A stretch of DNA of 42,324 nt from Erysipelotrichaceae bacterium (GCA_013334325.1 JAAXXT010000019.1:1-42324); one strand, 5' to 3'. Shown: positions 15,187 through 24,536, numbered from the stretch's first letter. Numbers and translations: made by a program. The notes: generated by a model from the sequence alone, not told the origin.

Positions 15187-16115
15187 TGTTTGGCTCCTTT
15201 TGATAATCTTAGGAAAGAAGTAATTCGATTAATCTTAAACTGATTGGATCTTAAGATCCTGATATGATTCTTTCTCATCATCGACGCAGACTTTATCGCT
15301 ACACCAAGACCTAAATGATAAGTGAAGGCATTGACGATAAAGATAAGCGAAGGAAGATCCAGTTTCTTATAGCGTTTTTCTCCGATTTTTTCTCTAATAA
15401 AGACATGCTGTATAAGAAGTATATTAAAGCGCGTATCATACGTTTGTTTATTTTGAGTCATCGTAAGTGAATTCGCTGAACGAGTAGCACAATAGATCAC
15501 TTCTTTACTACAGGCAATCGTTTTCGCATAAGCTCCCACCCTCATCGAAAACATGACATCCTCTGAAACCATGGTCTCATCATATCGAATATGATACGTT
15601 TCGATCAGTGATCGTTTATAGAGTTTAGATGGGGTGATATAGAAAGTAAAACGGATCGCATCTTCTGTTTTTTCGCAAGGATCATTTAAATAATCCGCAA
15701 TCAACTTGATGTATTTATCAACTCTATGGGCATCCTCTTGGGTGCCTATTATTCTTGAGATCGGAGTAAAGCATACCAAATCTAAATCAGAATCTAGATA
15801 AGGTTGAAGGATGTTTTGATAACCTGCTTCTAAGTAATCATCCGCATCGACCACCATAAGATACTTCCCTAACGCTTTTTCGATGCCTATATTACGAGCA
15901 CAACCTGGTCCTTTTTGACCTTGAGGACACTCTAAAAAAAGCACATGGGCATACATAGGATTCTTTTTAAGGGCTTCTAGTTCATCTAGGTGTTGATCAC
16001 TATGATCATCGATCACTATGATTTGAGTTAATGGATCATTGCCTATCGATCTTAAAGCGATCTCTAAAAGGTCGGGTTGATTATGATGAGGAATGATAAT
16101 CGATAGATTCATCAT
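15171..16115 (-). CDS. GT2-family glycosyltransferase
   Basis: A 314-aa protein, last gene of the glycan operon. The N-terminal GT-A domain starts LSIIIPHHNQPDLLEIALRSI, with a nucleotide-binding IDDHSD (about 35-40), CARNIGIEKA and the metal-binding DADDY (about 95-99). The C-terminal ~100 residues form a helical extension. It is a paralogue of the next gene upstream: both share the IPHxNxPxLL start, the DADD motif, an R.NSLT/HGSLS segment with Y(D)T(R/Q)F, and a PSLIFI/PSLSFI tail. AAAGGA precedes the ATG at 16115, which overlaps the upstream stop by ATGA; ATG at 16112 is also possible. Donor and acceptor sugars are unknown. Confidence 0.85.
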   Translation of the reverse strand: MMNLSIIIPHHNQPDLLEIALRSIGNDPLTQIIVIDDHSDQHLDELEALKKNPMYAHVLFLECPQGQKGPGCARNIGIEKALGKYLMVVDADDYLEAGYQNILQPYLDSDLDLVCFTPISRIIGTQEDAHRVDKYIKLIADYLNDPCEKTEDAIRFTFYITPSKLYKRSLIETYHIRYDETMVSEDVMFSMRVGAYAKTIACSKEVIYCATRSANSLTMTQNKQTYDTRFNILLIQHVFIREKIGEKRYKKLDLPSLIFIVNAFTYHLGLGVAIKSASMMRKNHIRILRSNQFKINRITSFLRLSKGAKQASQK

Positions 16116-17065
16116 AGTTTCCTTTCGAGTTGTTTCTTACTCTTACGTTCTTTTATACGTGTAGAAATGTTTTTAGTTATCACAGATGGTCTATAAAAGC
16201 CTCTAGGTAATAACCTTAATCCATTTTCACGCATACGTTTAATATTTAATAAGATATCTTTCAGAGGATAGTGTCGTTTAATGGCAGTTAAGATAAACGA
16301 TAAAGATGGGAAACGAATCGAAGAAAAACGTTCCTTGGATAAGTTAGCTTTTAAGAATGAGCTTCTTTGAAATAAGATCTCAAATTGAGTATCGTAAGTC
16401 GTTCTAGAATTGATCGTTGATAAAGACCCATGATTTCGTGTCACGACATAAATAGAGTTCTCATCAGCGATGACTTTATTCGCATAGTATCCCACTTTAA
16501 TCGCAAACATGACATCTTCTGATCCATAGATAAGATCAAACTTTAACCCATGATCCATAATAACTGATCGACGAGTCAACTTGACCAATACACTTGGAAT
16601 CTCAAATCGACAACGATCTTCAGAGACCTGGTCTTTTTGATGTAGAAAATGATCGACGAGGGTATTATAAGTATCCGTACGATGCCCATCGATATCTGTG
16701 TTTAGATAAACGCATTTACTCTTAAAGAAAACAAGATCATACTCTTGATTAAAATAAGGTCTTACCTTCGATAAGAAATCATTCTCAAAGAAATCATCCG
16801 CATCCGCAAAAAGGATATATTCACCGATGGCGTGATCGATCAAGTGATTACGGGCTGCTCCTGCACCTTTATGACCTGTGGTATTTGAATAAAAATGTAC
16901 ATGAGTAAATTGCTTTTTAAGGGTTTCATATTGATCAACATCTTTAGTACTTAGATCATCACATACCAAAACTTCTACTTCAGGATCGTTTGGGATACTT
17001 TGAAGTAAGATAAAAAGCAAAGAGGGTGAATTGTAATGTGGTATCAGGATACTCAGTCGCTTCAT
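16112..17065 (-). CDS. GT2-family glycosyltransferase (paralogue of the following gene)
   Basis: A 317-aa cytoplasmic glycosyltransferase. It has LSILIPHYNSPSLLFILL at the start, VCDDLST, AARNHLIDHAIGEYILFADADDFFE (metal-binding DADD) and a basic C-terminus (KERKSKKQLERKL). It probably adds one sugar to the lipid-linked glycan begun by the priming transferase encoded upstream. It overlaps both neighbours by ATGA and so is translationally coupled. Similarity to the next gene along its whole length suggests a tandem duplication, though the two are already well diverged. Confidence 0.85.
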   Translation of the reverse strand: MKRLSILIPHYNSPSLLFILLQSIPNDPEVEVLVCDDLSTKDVDQYETLKKQFTHVHFYSNTTGHKGAGAARNHLIDHAIGEYILFADADDFFENDFLSKVRPYFNQEYDLVFFKSKCVYLNTDIDGHRTDTYNTLVDHFLHQKDQVSEDRCRFEIPSVLVKLTRRSVIMDHGLKFDLIYGSEDVMFAIKVGYYANKVIADENSIYVVTRNHGSLSTINSRTTYDTQFEILFQRSSFLKANLSKERFSSIRFPSLSFILTAIKRHYPLKDILLNIKRMRENGLRLLPRGFYRPSVITKNISTRIKERKSKKQLERKL

Positions 17066-17814
17066 AATTTAAACCCATGTTTTTTAAGCGAATAATAAAC
17101 ATATTTTATAAAGTAGAGAGTGCTTTTAAAGAATCCCAATCCTAAAGCTTTCCGATAATTAAACCATTGACGTTTAGCTGACTTAATTTTATTTCCAGAA
17201 AGAGAATTTGTATTGCCTTCAGTATAGGTCGCGAGGACTTCGTTTAAACCATAGGCTTTGATTCCCCGCTTCATCAACATCAACCAAGTCAAATGATCTT
17301 GACCTTTTCGATAATCAGCCATCAAAAAATCTCCAGTGCTTCTTCGATCGATGATGACCGTTAAACATCCGATCTGATTGTTTGTGATGAGCTCTTTATA
17401 GGATAATACATTAGGTGCTTTGACGATGCGACCTCTAGTGGTTCTATATGCGGTAAATGTAAATGCGTAGGCATTATCTCGCATAAACTTAAGTTGTTTC
17501 TCAAGTTTATTACTGTCCCATGCATCATCCGAATCTAAAAAAGCAAGGTACTGACCACGAGCGTGATCGATAGCGAAGTTTCTCGCCTTGGCTGCACCAC
17601 TGTTTTGAGCCATTTCTATCCATTGGATCCGTTTATCTTTTTTAAGATAAGGTTCCGCTATGGCTTTACTATCATCGGTTGAGGCATCATTCACAAGTAT
17701 CAATTCCCAATCTTTATAAGATTGAGAAACAATACCATCCAGTGTAGCTTTTAAAGTGCTTTGAGCATTATACACAGGAGTAATGATCGAGACAAGATCT
17801 TTGATAGGGTTCAT
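17062..17814 (-). CDS. GT2-family glycosyltransferase
   Basis: A 250-aa protein with a standard GT-A fold: VSIITPVYNAQSTLKATLDGI, ILVNDASTDDS, AKARNFAIDHARGQYLAFLDSDDAW (metal-binding DSDD), then KGQDHLTWLMLMKRG, where the Asp-His may lie in the active-site loop. Its lineage differs from the two following glycosyltransferases and is nearer to TuaG/WcaA-like enzymes. Four-base overlaps on both sides place it firmly in the operon, directly after the priming transferase, so it may add the second sugar. The exact linkage is unknown. Confidence 0.85.
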   Translation of the reverse strand: MNPIKDLVSIITPVYNAQSTLKATLDGIVSQSYKDWELILVNDASTDDSKAIAEPYLKKDKRIQWIEMAQNSGAAKARNFAIDHARGQYLAFLDSDDAWDSNKLEKQLKFMRDNAYAFTFTAYRTTRGRIVKAPNVLSYKELITNNQIGCLTVIIDRRSTGDFLMADYRKGQDHLTWLMLMKRGIKAYGLNEVLATYTEGNTNSLSGNKIKSAKRQWFNYRKALGLGFFKSTLYFIKYVYYSLKKHGFKL

Positions 17815-18398
17815 TTCTGACCTCCTTCTCGGACACCATCTGATTTAAGGACTTTGAATATGGTCAAAAAGAAGATCTTGATGTCTAAAAATAAACTGAT
17901 GTGTGAAGCATAATAACCATCTAATTTAGCTTTTTCCACGATAGGTAATTCATCTCTTCCATTGATTTGAGCCCAACCTGTTAAACCAGGCACTAAATCA
18001 TTGGCCTTAAACTTATCACGTTCAGTGATTAGATCATCTTGGTTCCATAATGCTGGACGAGGTCCCACGATACTCATATCTCCTTTTAGAATGTTTAATA
18101 ATTGAGGTAATTCATCTAAACTCGATTTACGCAAAAAAGCACCTGATTTCGTAATGAATCGAGAAGGATCATTAAGAAGATGCGTTGGAGTATCTTTAGG
18201 TGTCTCTGACACCATGGATCTAAATTTATAGATATTAAAAAGAACCTTGTCTTTTCCTACTCGTTTCTGTGTAAAAAGAATCTTACCTTGTGATTCAAGT
18301 TTGATGATCAAAGCTATTATGATTAAAAACGGACTCAGAACAAGCAGTCCGATTAATGAGATCACAAAATCCATCAGGCGTTTAAATAGTTTATACAT
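17811..18398 (-). CDS. Undecaprenyl-phosphate sugar phosphotransferase (priming monotopic PGT, PglC/EpsL/WcaJ C-terminal type)
   Basis: A 195-aa short-form priming enzyme. It moves a phosphosugar from a UDP-sugar to undecaprenyl phosphate on the inner membrane face. It shows one re-entrant hydrophobic helix (about 10-33), the KRVGKDKVLFNIYKFRSM segment, the catalytic Asp-Glu in SSLDELPQLLNIL (typical of the fold), the signature GDMSIVGPRP, and PGLTGWAQINGR. It lacks the four-helix N-terminal part of long WbaP-like enzymes and so matches PglC in length. The dehydratase encoded next to it probably makes its substrate. Confidence 0.9.
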   Translation of the reverse strand: MYKLFKRLMDFVISLIGLLVLSPFLIIIALIIKLESQGKILFTQKRVGKDKVLFNIYKFRSMVSETPKDTPTHLLNDPSRFITKSGAFLRKSSLDELPQLLNILKGDMSIVGPRPALWNQDDLITERDKFKANDLVPGLTGWAQINGRDELPIVEKAKLDGYYASHISLFLDIKIFFLTIFKVLKSDGVREGGQK

Positions 18399-18400
18399 GG

Positions 18401-20281
18401 TTAATTTCGGTTAGGTTTATACGTAGGGACAGTCTTCATCAAGGCTTCGATGATGCTTTGATCATCTTGATCAACTACAGTTCTTAAGGTATCTATATCT
18501 TTTTGAACAGTCTTAGGGTCAAAAGCGATAGGATGGGTTATGAAGATCAATTGATTAGGGGTAGATTCTACTTCTTCTTTACTCAAATGAAGCTCTTCGA
18601 AAAGTTTTTCGCCTTGTCTTAAGCCAACTTCTTTGATGTCGATATCTACATAAGGTTCATAGCCTGCTAAACGAATAAGGTTCTTCGCTAGATCTAAGAT
18701 CTTTACAGGTTTGCCCATATCCAAGACGAAGATCTCTCCGCCTTTAGCGTAAACAGCGGCTTGCAGAACCAAAGATACCGCTTCAGGAATGGTCATAAAA
18801 TAACGAATGATGTCTTTATGGGTCAAAGTTAAAGGACCACCTGCTTCGATCTGTCTTTTAAACAAAGGAATGATCGATCCATTAGATCCCAATACATTTC
18901 CAAATCGAACAGCCATAAACTTAGTATCACAGGTAGAAGGATCAATCGATTGGATGATCTGTTCGATGAAGCGTTTTGTCGCTCCCATCACATTGGTAGG
19001 ATTGACAGCTTTATCTGTGGATATGGTTACGAAGCGTTTAACGTGATATTCTTTTGCGATCTCGATGAGATTAAGCGATCCAAAGATGTTGTTTTTAACG
19101 GCTTCAGAAGGCATATCCTCCATCAATGGGACATGTTTATGAGCCGCTGCGTGGATCACCATCGAAGGTTTATATTTCTCAAAGAGATGCTCTAATTCAC
19201 TACGTTCACGCATATTTACGATTAAAGGTACCAGTTTGGTTTTTTGATCAGATGTCTTTCTCATTAAGAAATCTTGATGAAGGTCATAGAGACCATTCTC
19301 GTTGATGTCTATAAGCAATAAGATCTTAGGTTGATAGGCATAGACCTGTCTCGCCAATTCACTCCCTATAGAACCTGCAGCCCCTGTAATCAAGATGACT
19401 TGATCATTGATGAATTCATGAAGGGCTGAGTTATCTAAACTGATCGCATTACGACCTAAAAGATCTTCAATATTGAGATCGTGCAGATTATTTTTGATCC
19501 CAGAAGAACTCATCATGTCTTGAGTTGAGGATAAGACCTTCACTTTACATCCTGTGTTATAGCATTCTTGGATGATGGCTTTTTGAACTTGAAGGGACAC
19601 ACTAGGCATGGCCACATAGATCTGTTGGACCTCTAGCTTTTTGACCAGCTCGTTTAGTTTATCCATGGTTCCCATGACTTTTATTCCACCTATGACTTTA
19701 CCTGTTTTACTAGGATCATCATCGATGAAACCTAAGATACGGCTCTTATAGCTATGATTCGTACTCACTTCTTTTAGAAGTAAAGATCCTGCAGCTCCAG
19801 CCCCTAAAATCAAGGTATTGAGCTCATCATCATTTGTAGGTTTAGTTCTAATATTCATCGATTGAGAAACCCTCGCATAGAATCGAGTTCCTTCTAGAAA
19901 CATGATCAAAAGTAAAGCTTGTATAGGATAGATCCCAAAGCGTAAACGAGGCATCCATCCTGTGTAGGTAAGCAAAAAGTATACCACTGCGCCTAATATG
20001 GCCGCAATGATGACACGCGTTGCCTCATAAACGGAAGCCAGTCCTTGAATTGTCTTATCGAGTTTAAGTAGTTTAAAGATAACCAAATAAACTAAGATGA
20101 TGATCCAAGCTTGTTGAACGAGTAAAGTGAGATAATGTTCAGCGTTGAATTGTTGAGGATCCACTTCACTAAGAGAGAAATCAAAGCGTACTAGGATAGA
20201 GAAGAAATAGGCTAAGAAAACAGAGACAAGGTCGACAATCATGGATTTGTTTGATTTAAGTACTTGCCAGAGTTTATTCAT
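18401..20281 (-). CDS. Membrane-bound nucleotide-sugar 4,6-dehydratase (CapD/FlaA1/PglF/EpsC family)
   Basis: A 626-aa protein. Four membrane helices (about 12-30, 53-73, 87-107, 117-132) precede a CoA-binding-like domain (LILGAGAAGSLLL, about 157-169) and a catalytic SDR domain. The NAD motif is ITGAAGSIGSELARQ. The catalytic segment reads STDKAVNPTNVMGATKR, with Met replacing the classic Tyr of YxxxK, as in PglF-type 4,6-dehydratases. It probably converts UDP-GlcNAc to a 4-keto-6-deoxy sugar for the adjacent PglC-like transferase. No aminotransferase or acetyltransferase for bacillosamine is seen. Its start overlaps the LCP stop as TAATG. Confidence 0.9.
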   Translation of the reverse strand: MNKLWQVLKSNKSMIVDLVSVFLAYFFSILVRFDFSLSEVDPQQFNAEHYLTLLVQQAWIIILVYLVIFKLLKLDKTIQGLASVYEATRVIIAAILGAVVYFLLTYTGWMPRLRFGIYPIQALLLIMFLEGTRFYARVSQSMNIRTKPTNDDELNTLILGAGAAGSLLLKEVSTNHSYKSRILGFIDDDPSKTGKVIGGIKVMGTMDKLNELVKKLEVQQIYVAMPSVSLQVQKAIIQECYNTGCKVKVLSSTQDMMSSSGIKNNLHDLNIEDLLGRNAISLDNSALHEFINDQVILITGAAGSIGSELARQVYAYQPKILLLIDINENGLYDLHQDFLMRKTSDQKTKLVPLIVNMRERSELEHLFEKYKPSMVIHAAAHKHVPLMEDMPSEAVKNNIFGSLNLIEIAKEYHVKRFVTISTDKAVNPTNVMGATKRFIEQIIQSIDPSTCDTKFMAVRFGNVLGSNGSIIPLFKRQIEAGGPLTLTHKDIIRYFMTIPEAVSLVLQAAVYAKGGEIFVLDMGKPVKILDLAKNLIRLAGYEPYVDIDIKEVGLRQGEKLFEELHLSKEEVESTPNQLIFITHPIAFDPKTVQKDIDTLRTVVDQDDQSIIEALMKTVPTYKPNRN

Positions 20282-21708
20282 TAGTTACTCGCTGGAATAA
20301 TCATGTTGTCGAGTAGGGCTTTTCTCCCAGCAGCAACTGAAGCTGGATCCAGTTGGAAGACATAAAGAGGTTTACCATAACCCAAGGTCAAGGTACCTTG
20401 AGAATCACTATGACCAGTTAAATCAACAGATTTCAAAGTCCATTTGAAACTCAAGTCTTGGATTTGGGTTCTCGCTAAAGCCATAACTTCAGCAGGCAAC
20501 ATATTGGTATCAATTGAACCTGATATGGCACTTACAATAGATTCGATCTTCGTTAATGTACTCAACTCCGTCAGTTTAGCAATGATGCCTTTAATGACTT
20601 CCTGTTGATTCTTAACACGTTGTAGATCACCCATTATAAAACCATGACGCTGACGAGCAAATGCCAAAGCATTATCCTTATTCAATTCGATCCATCCTTT
20701 TTCATAATGATAAGGTGTTGGTAGTTGCGTACTGTCTTCTGTAAATTCTACTTCATTCCAGACGGTGATGGTACCTAATGCACCTATGATCTTGGTGAAG
20801 GAACTAAAATTCATTTGTAGATAATAATCGATGTCGATGTTGAATGTATCTTCTAAAGTTCCGATAACACAGTTGACCCCTGTAGTTTTGGTTCCCGCAT
20901 GGGTCAGTTTATCTAAGGTATTGGTTAACCCTAGATTTAAACCACACGCTTTTTTATTTAATGGTACATAAGAGTCACGAGGAATAGACATCATCATAAT
21001 GGTATGAGTGATAGGATTGACTGTCATGATCATATTGACGTCATTTCGACCTTGAGTTCTTAATGCCCCTGAATTATCATTACCGTCTATATATACCGTA
21101 AAGGCTTCTGTAATGACATCCTTTTCAGATACGATAGGTACTCTTTCGACTGTATTTTTTATAGCCCAGATGACTTTTGTCTTGAGTAAGAAATCCGCAT
21201 CGATCATCAAGATCGTATCGATGTAGGCTTCATCTAGAACTAAGACATCGATTACTCCATCATAGAGTTCTTGGACCCCCTCATAGATGCCTTCAAAGAT
21301 TCCTAATTTTTGGTCATAACCTTGTTTTTCAAGTTCTGTTTGAATGACTTCGTTGAGTTTCGCTTCTACTAAGGATGAAGATGAGATCTTCTTATTGATG
21401 GCGCTCTTGACCGTTAAGATCGACGATTCTTTTAATGTAAAGAAACTTACAGAGTTGGTTTGTAATGGATCATAAGTTACCAGTCTAGCGATGATGTTTT
21501 CAGTATAAAGCAATCCAAATGAACTGATGATCATCAGGATAACCATAAAGATTTGGAGAACTTTCCTTTTCCACACCAACAATAGTAATAAGATTTCAAC
21601 GGCACCAATGACGATCAAATAAGTAACCGGTAAGATGTGGTTGGAAAACAAGGCTGTCAATAACAGCACTAAAGCCAATACTTTCATAATTAAACGAACA
21701 ATTTTCAT
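20281..21708 (-). CDS. LytR-CpsA-Psr (LCP) family glycan-to-wall ligase
   Basis: A 475-aa protein, first gene of the glycan operon. Three hydrophobic helices at the N-terminus (about 4-19, 25-45, 51-68) are followed by an extracellular linker and an LCP domain (about 215-400). Key residues include Arg/Asp of SIPRDSYV, the YLQMNFSSF strand, and the arginine cluster of FARQRHG..GDLQRVKNQQ. LCP enzymes move lipid-linked glycans onto peptidoglycan or protein, so the operon probably makes a wall-linked polysaccharide. GAGGT lies just before the ATG. Its presence argues that this organism has a cell wall. Confidence 0.9.
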   Translation of the reverse strand: MKIVRLIMKVLALVLLLTALFSNHILPVTYLIVIGAVEILLLLLVWKRKVLQIFMVILMIISSFGLLYTENIIARLVTYDPLQTNSVSFFTLKESSILTVKSAINKKISSSSLVEAKLNEVIQTELEKQGYDQKLGIFEGIYEGVQELYDGVIDVLVLDEAYIDTILMIDADFLLKTKVIWAIKNTVERVPIVSEKDVITEAFTVYIDGNDNSGALRTQGRNDVNMIMTVNPITHTIMMMSIPRDSYVPLNKKACGLNLGLTNTLDKLTHAGTKTTGVNCVIGTLEDTFNIDIDYYLQMNFSSFTKIIGALGTITVWNEVEFTEDSTQLPTPYHYEKGWIELNKDNALAFARQRHGFIMGDLQRVKNQQEVIKGIIAKLTELSTLTKIESIVSAISGSIDTNMLPAEVMALARTQIQDLSFKWTLKSVDLTGHSDSQGTLTLGYGKPLYVFQLDPASVAAGRKALLDNMIIPASN

Positions 21709-21744
21709 AGGAGACCTCTTGATGTTTGGTTTGATAACTAAAGC

Positions 21745-21750
21745 ATTATA
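21745..21750 (-). promoter_or_regulatory. Extended -10 promoter of the glycan operon
   Basis: TGGTATAAT on the minus strand (extended -10) lies 36 nt before the LCP start. No good -35 is visible. An imperfect inverted repeat, CCATAAT (21751-21757) with ATTATGG (21769-21775), abuts the -10 box upstream and could bind a regulator. Confidence 0.5.
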
Positions 21751-21791
21751 CCATAATCATTTGGATGAATTATGGCACATCCTATTCTATT

Positions 21792-22712
21792 TTACACCAT
21801 TCCCATCAGTTTAGTCAGTCTATGTTTGATCCCTGACTTACTGATGACACTTCCTGTTTCTTCCTCATAGAGCTCACATAGCTCATTGAGATTAGCTTCA
21901 GGATTATCTAGTCTTAATCGAGCGACAATACTGTATCTTTCATCTAAGCGTTCTATAACACCTCGTTTAACCAAGCGTTCTATTGCGATGATCTGTTTAG
22001 AAGCCGCAGCTTGGGTCTTCATCTCATTGGCGACTTCACAATTGTCTAATCTAGTCAAAGAATTATGGAAGTCTCGTTGGATACGGATCTCTTCAAAATC
22101 AAGTACCGCAGAATTCGCATTGACGATACGTAAGAAATCAGAGATCTTATCAGAAGCTTTTAGATAAGTAACTTGTTGATGTCGTCTAAGAATGGTCTTT
22201 GCGGGTAAATCAAAACGTCTCATCAAGCTTTCGATGAAAGCCGCATGTTCTTCTTGTTGAGTTACGATCTCTAAATGATAGTTTGATTTCTGAGGAGAAT
22301 TGACACTGCCTGCAGCTAAGAAAGCACCCGCTAAATAAGCTCTTGCGCAACATTCTTTAGAGACGATCTTTTTAGAAGGATGAGACTGTATACCTTTATC
22401 AGTCATCAGACCTAGATCATTTAAGATCTCTTTTACTTTAGAGGTGATCTCTAGTTCATACATATTGTTTTTCTTAAGTTTGACCTTCTTGATCATCTTA
22501 AGTTCCATCTCAGGATTAGATCCATCTTTGAGTAATTTAAAAATACGCTTCGCTGTAGATGCGTTTTCTGTATGGATCAGAAGCTGAAGCTGTTGTTCAT
22601 GAATGATCAAAGAAGCATTCAGTTGAATCAGTGCTGAAAGCTGTGCTTTTTGACAACACTCCTTGATGGGTTGTTGAGTGATCTCTGTTTTGACTTCAGT
22701 GGTAAAAGACAT
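21792..22712 (-). CDS. whiA: DNA-binding protein WhiA
   Basis: A 306-aa protein with an N-terminal homing-endonuclease-like half (MSFTTEVKTEI..., CCARAYLAGAFLAAGSVNSP) and a C-terminal HTH (RLDNPEANLNELCELYEEETGSVISKSGIKHRL). Residues for endonuclease activity are not expected in this family. In Bacilli, WhiA binds the chromosome and influences cell division and chromosome segregation; in actinomycetes it controls sporulation. It follows yvcK by one base, with AAAGGAG inside the yvcK end, in the conserved rapZ-yvcK-whiA order. Confidence 0.95.
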   Translation of the reverse strand: MSFTTEVKTEITQQPIKECCQKAQLSALIQLNASLIIHEQQLQLLIHTENASTAKRIFKLLKDGSNPEMELKMIKKVKLKKNNMYELEITSKVKEILNDLGLMTDKGIQSHPSKKIVSKECCARAYLAGAFLAAGSVNSPQKSNYHLEIVTQQEEHAAFIESLMRRFDLPAKTILRRHQQVTYLKASDKISDFLRIVNANSAVLDFEEIRIQRDFHNSLTRLDNCEVANEMKTQAAASKQIIAIERLVKRGVIERLDERYSIVARLRLDNPEANLNELCELYEEETGSVISKSGIKHRLTKLMGMV

Positions 22713-22713
22713 C

Positions 22714-23676
22714 TTATTCGATCTCCTTTAAAACAGCTCTTATTACGTTTTGTATCCTAAGTGAATCATGTCTTATTAGACCTAGATCATAGCTCAAAAG
22801 CTTTCGATGAAGAACCTTATAGGAATGATCTTTCTCTTTGATCAATACAGGATGAGAACTTTGTTTAGCGTACTTTTCTAAGAGCTCTAAAGGGATCTCA
22901 TCATTATAAACGATGACCTCATCGACTTTGATGTCCGCATGTTTCTCTATGGTCCTAATATGATCTTCCATCGTATAGTCATCTGTTTCACCCTTTTGGG
23001 TCATCGCATTACACAGATAAACTTTCTTCGCTGAAGTTCTTTTTAAGGCCTTACGAATGTCTGGGATGATCAAATTAGCACAGATGCTTGTATATAAGGA
23101 GCCTATCCCAAATACGATAAGATCCGCATTCTCTAAGGCTTTGATGGCTTGTTTAGTTGCCTCTACCGGCTCATTATAAAACACATCAAGGATCTTATTG
23201 GTAGACTTAGGAATATTAGATTCTCCCTTAACGATGGTCCCATCTTCCATATGCGCAAACAAGGTCACCACTTGTGTCGTTGAAGGAATGATGTCTCCTT
23301 TTACTTTTAAGACTTGAGAAATCAAAGAGATGGCTTCCATAAAGGATCCACTCTTAGTCGTTAGAGCCGTTAAGATGATGTTGCCTAGATTATGACCTGC
23401 CAGATCGCTTTGAGTTTGTTCTTCTTCAGATTCAAAACGATAAGACATAAGCTCATTTAAAAGACTTTCGCTTTCAGCCAAAGCCAACATCACATTTCGT
23501 ATATCTCCCATCGCAGGGATTTGATAAGCACGACGTAATCTTCCAGTACTGCCCCCATCATCGGCGACAGTCACGATCGTTGAAAGCTGAATATCAGGGA
23601 TTTGTTTTAATCCTCTTAGGATAATGGCTTGACCGGTACCCCCACCGATCACCACGACCTTCTTCATTGAGTTCAT
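22714..23676 (-). CDS. yvcK: YvcK/GlmR family gluconeogenesis and envelope factor
   Basis: A 320-aa protein of the CofD-like fold that binds UDP-sugars. Motifs are VVVIGGGTGQAIILRGL near the start, TVADDGGSTGRLR, and GDIRNVMLAL, followed by the conserved VFGIGSLYTSI. In B. subtilis YvcK (GlmR) promotes GlmS-dependent UDP-GlcNAc supply and is needed on gluconeogenic carbon. The start is taken at 23676, where ATGA overlaps the rapZ stop; a second in-frame ATG at 23667 gives the more usual MKKVVVIGGG and cannot be ruled out. Confidence 0.95.
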   Translation of the reverse strand: MNSMKKVVVIGGGTGQAIILRGLKQIPDIQLSTIVTVADDGGSTGRLRRAYQIPAMGDIRNVMLALAESESLLNELMSYRFESEEEQTQSDLAGHNLGNIILTALTTKSGSFMEAISLISQVLKVKGDIIPSTTQVVTLFAHMEDGTIVKGESNIPKSTNKILDVFYNEPVEATKQAIKALENADLIVFGIGSLYTSICANLIIPDIRKALKRTSAKKVYLCNAMTQKGETDDYTMEDHIRTIEKHADIKVDEVIVYNDEIPLELLEKYAKQSSHPVLIKEKDHSYKVLHRKLLSYDLGLIRHDSLRIQNVIRAVLKEIE

Positions 23677-24518
23677 TGTAGATCTCTGTGCTCCTTGAAA
23701 CAGTGGTATTCTTTACTATAGATCTCATAGAATTGATTGACCAAGACTACAGATCGATGTTTACCTCCTGTACAACCAATCCCTACCGTAAAATGATTCT
23801 TGCCTTCTTTGACGTATTCTTTAAACGCATAATCTAAGAAGGTTGTAAGTTTCTTGATGAAGATTTGGGTCTCTTCATGTTTAAGCACGAAGTCTTGTAT
23901 GATCTTATCTTCACCTGAGAATTCTCTTAATCTTTCATCCCAAAATGGATTAGGTAAGAATCTCACATCGAATAATAGATCCGCATCTAAAGGAACCCCA
24001 TTCTTATACCCAAAGGATACAAAACTGATCGAAAAGGTTGGTTGATCATTCAACGAAAACATCTTATTTAAGCGGCTCTTCAGTTCAGTTCCTTTTAGAA
24101 AGGTCGTATCTATCCCAGTAAAACTGGTATCTTTTAAGGTCTTAAGATTCTCTTCTTCTAGGGTCAAGGCTTCTTCTAAGGTAGTGACCTTATTAGAGAT
24201 CAATAAAGGATGATTTCTTCGTGTAGATTTATAGCGCTTCAAAAGCTCATCGTGAGATGCCTCTAAGAAGATGACCCTTAGATCGACATCCAAACCTCTA
24301 AACATCACATGGAAGCTATCAAAGTCATGAAGAGACATCGAAATGACCACATTATCAAATCTTGGATCAGATCCTTTTATGATCAGATTCCTTAAATCTT
24401 TTAATAAACTGACGGGAAATTGATCGATACAGTGATATCCCATATCTTCCAAAATACCCATGGTTGTTGTTTTTCCAGCACCAGAGATGCCTGTTAATAA
24501 GATCACGCGTCGTTTCAT
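23673..24518 (-). CDS. rapZ: RapZ/YvcJ nucleotide-binding protein
   Basis: A 281-aa protein with a Walker A motif GISGAGKT (10-17) and a RapZ C-terminal domain with VGIGCTGGKHRSV. In E. coli RapZ binds GlmZ/GlmY RNAs and controls GlmS; in Bacillota YvcJ is a nucleotide-binding protein whose role is less clear. AAGGAG lies before the ATG at 24518. The frame is open to 24575, but that extension carries the promoter, so the shorter start is used. It heads the rapZ-yvcK-whiA operon. Confidence 0.95.
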   Translation of the reverse strand: MKRRVILLTGISGAGKTTTMGILEDMGYHCIDQFPVSLLKDLRNLIIKGSDPRFDNVVISMSLHDFDSFHVMFRGLDVDLRVIFLEASHDELLKRYKSTRRNHPLLISNKVTTLEEALTLEEENLKTLKDTSFTGIDTTFLKGTELKSRLNKMFSLNDQPTFSISFVSFGYKNGVPLDADLLFDVRFLPNPFWDERLREFSGEDKIIQDFVLKHEETQIFIKKLTTFLDYAFKEYVKEGKNHFTVGIGCTGGKHRSVVLVNQFYEIYSKEYHCFKEHRDLQ

Positions 24519-24536
24519 AAGATCTCCTTGGATTTT

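Noticed and set aside
15171-20281. Use of UGA as tryptophan (mycoplasma code)
   Set aside because: TGA ends several genes at ATGA overlaps, and the proteins are full length with TGG for Trp, so the standard bacterial code applies.
21751-21775. CCATAAT...ATTATGG hairpin as a whiA terminator
   Set aside because: There is no T tract after it and it abuts the -10 box of the LCP gene, so a regulatory site is as likely; no terminator is called for whiA.
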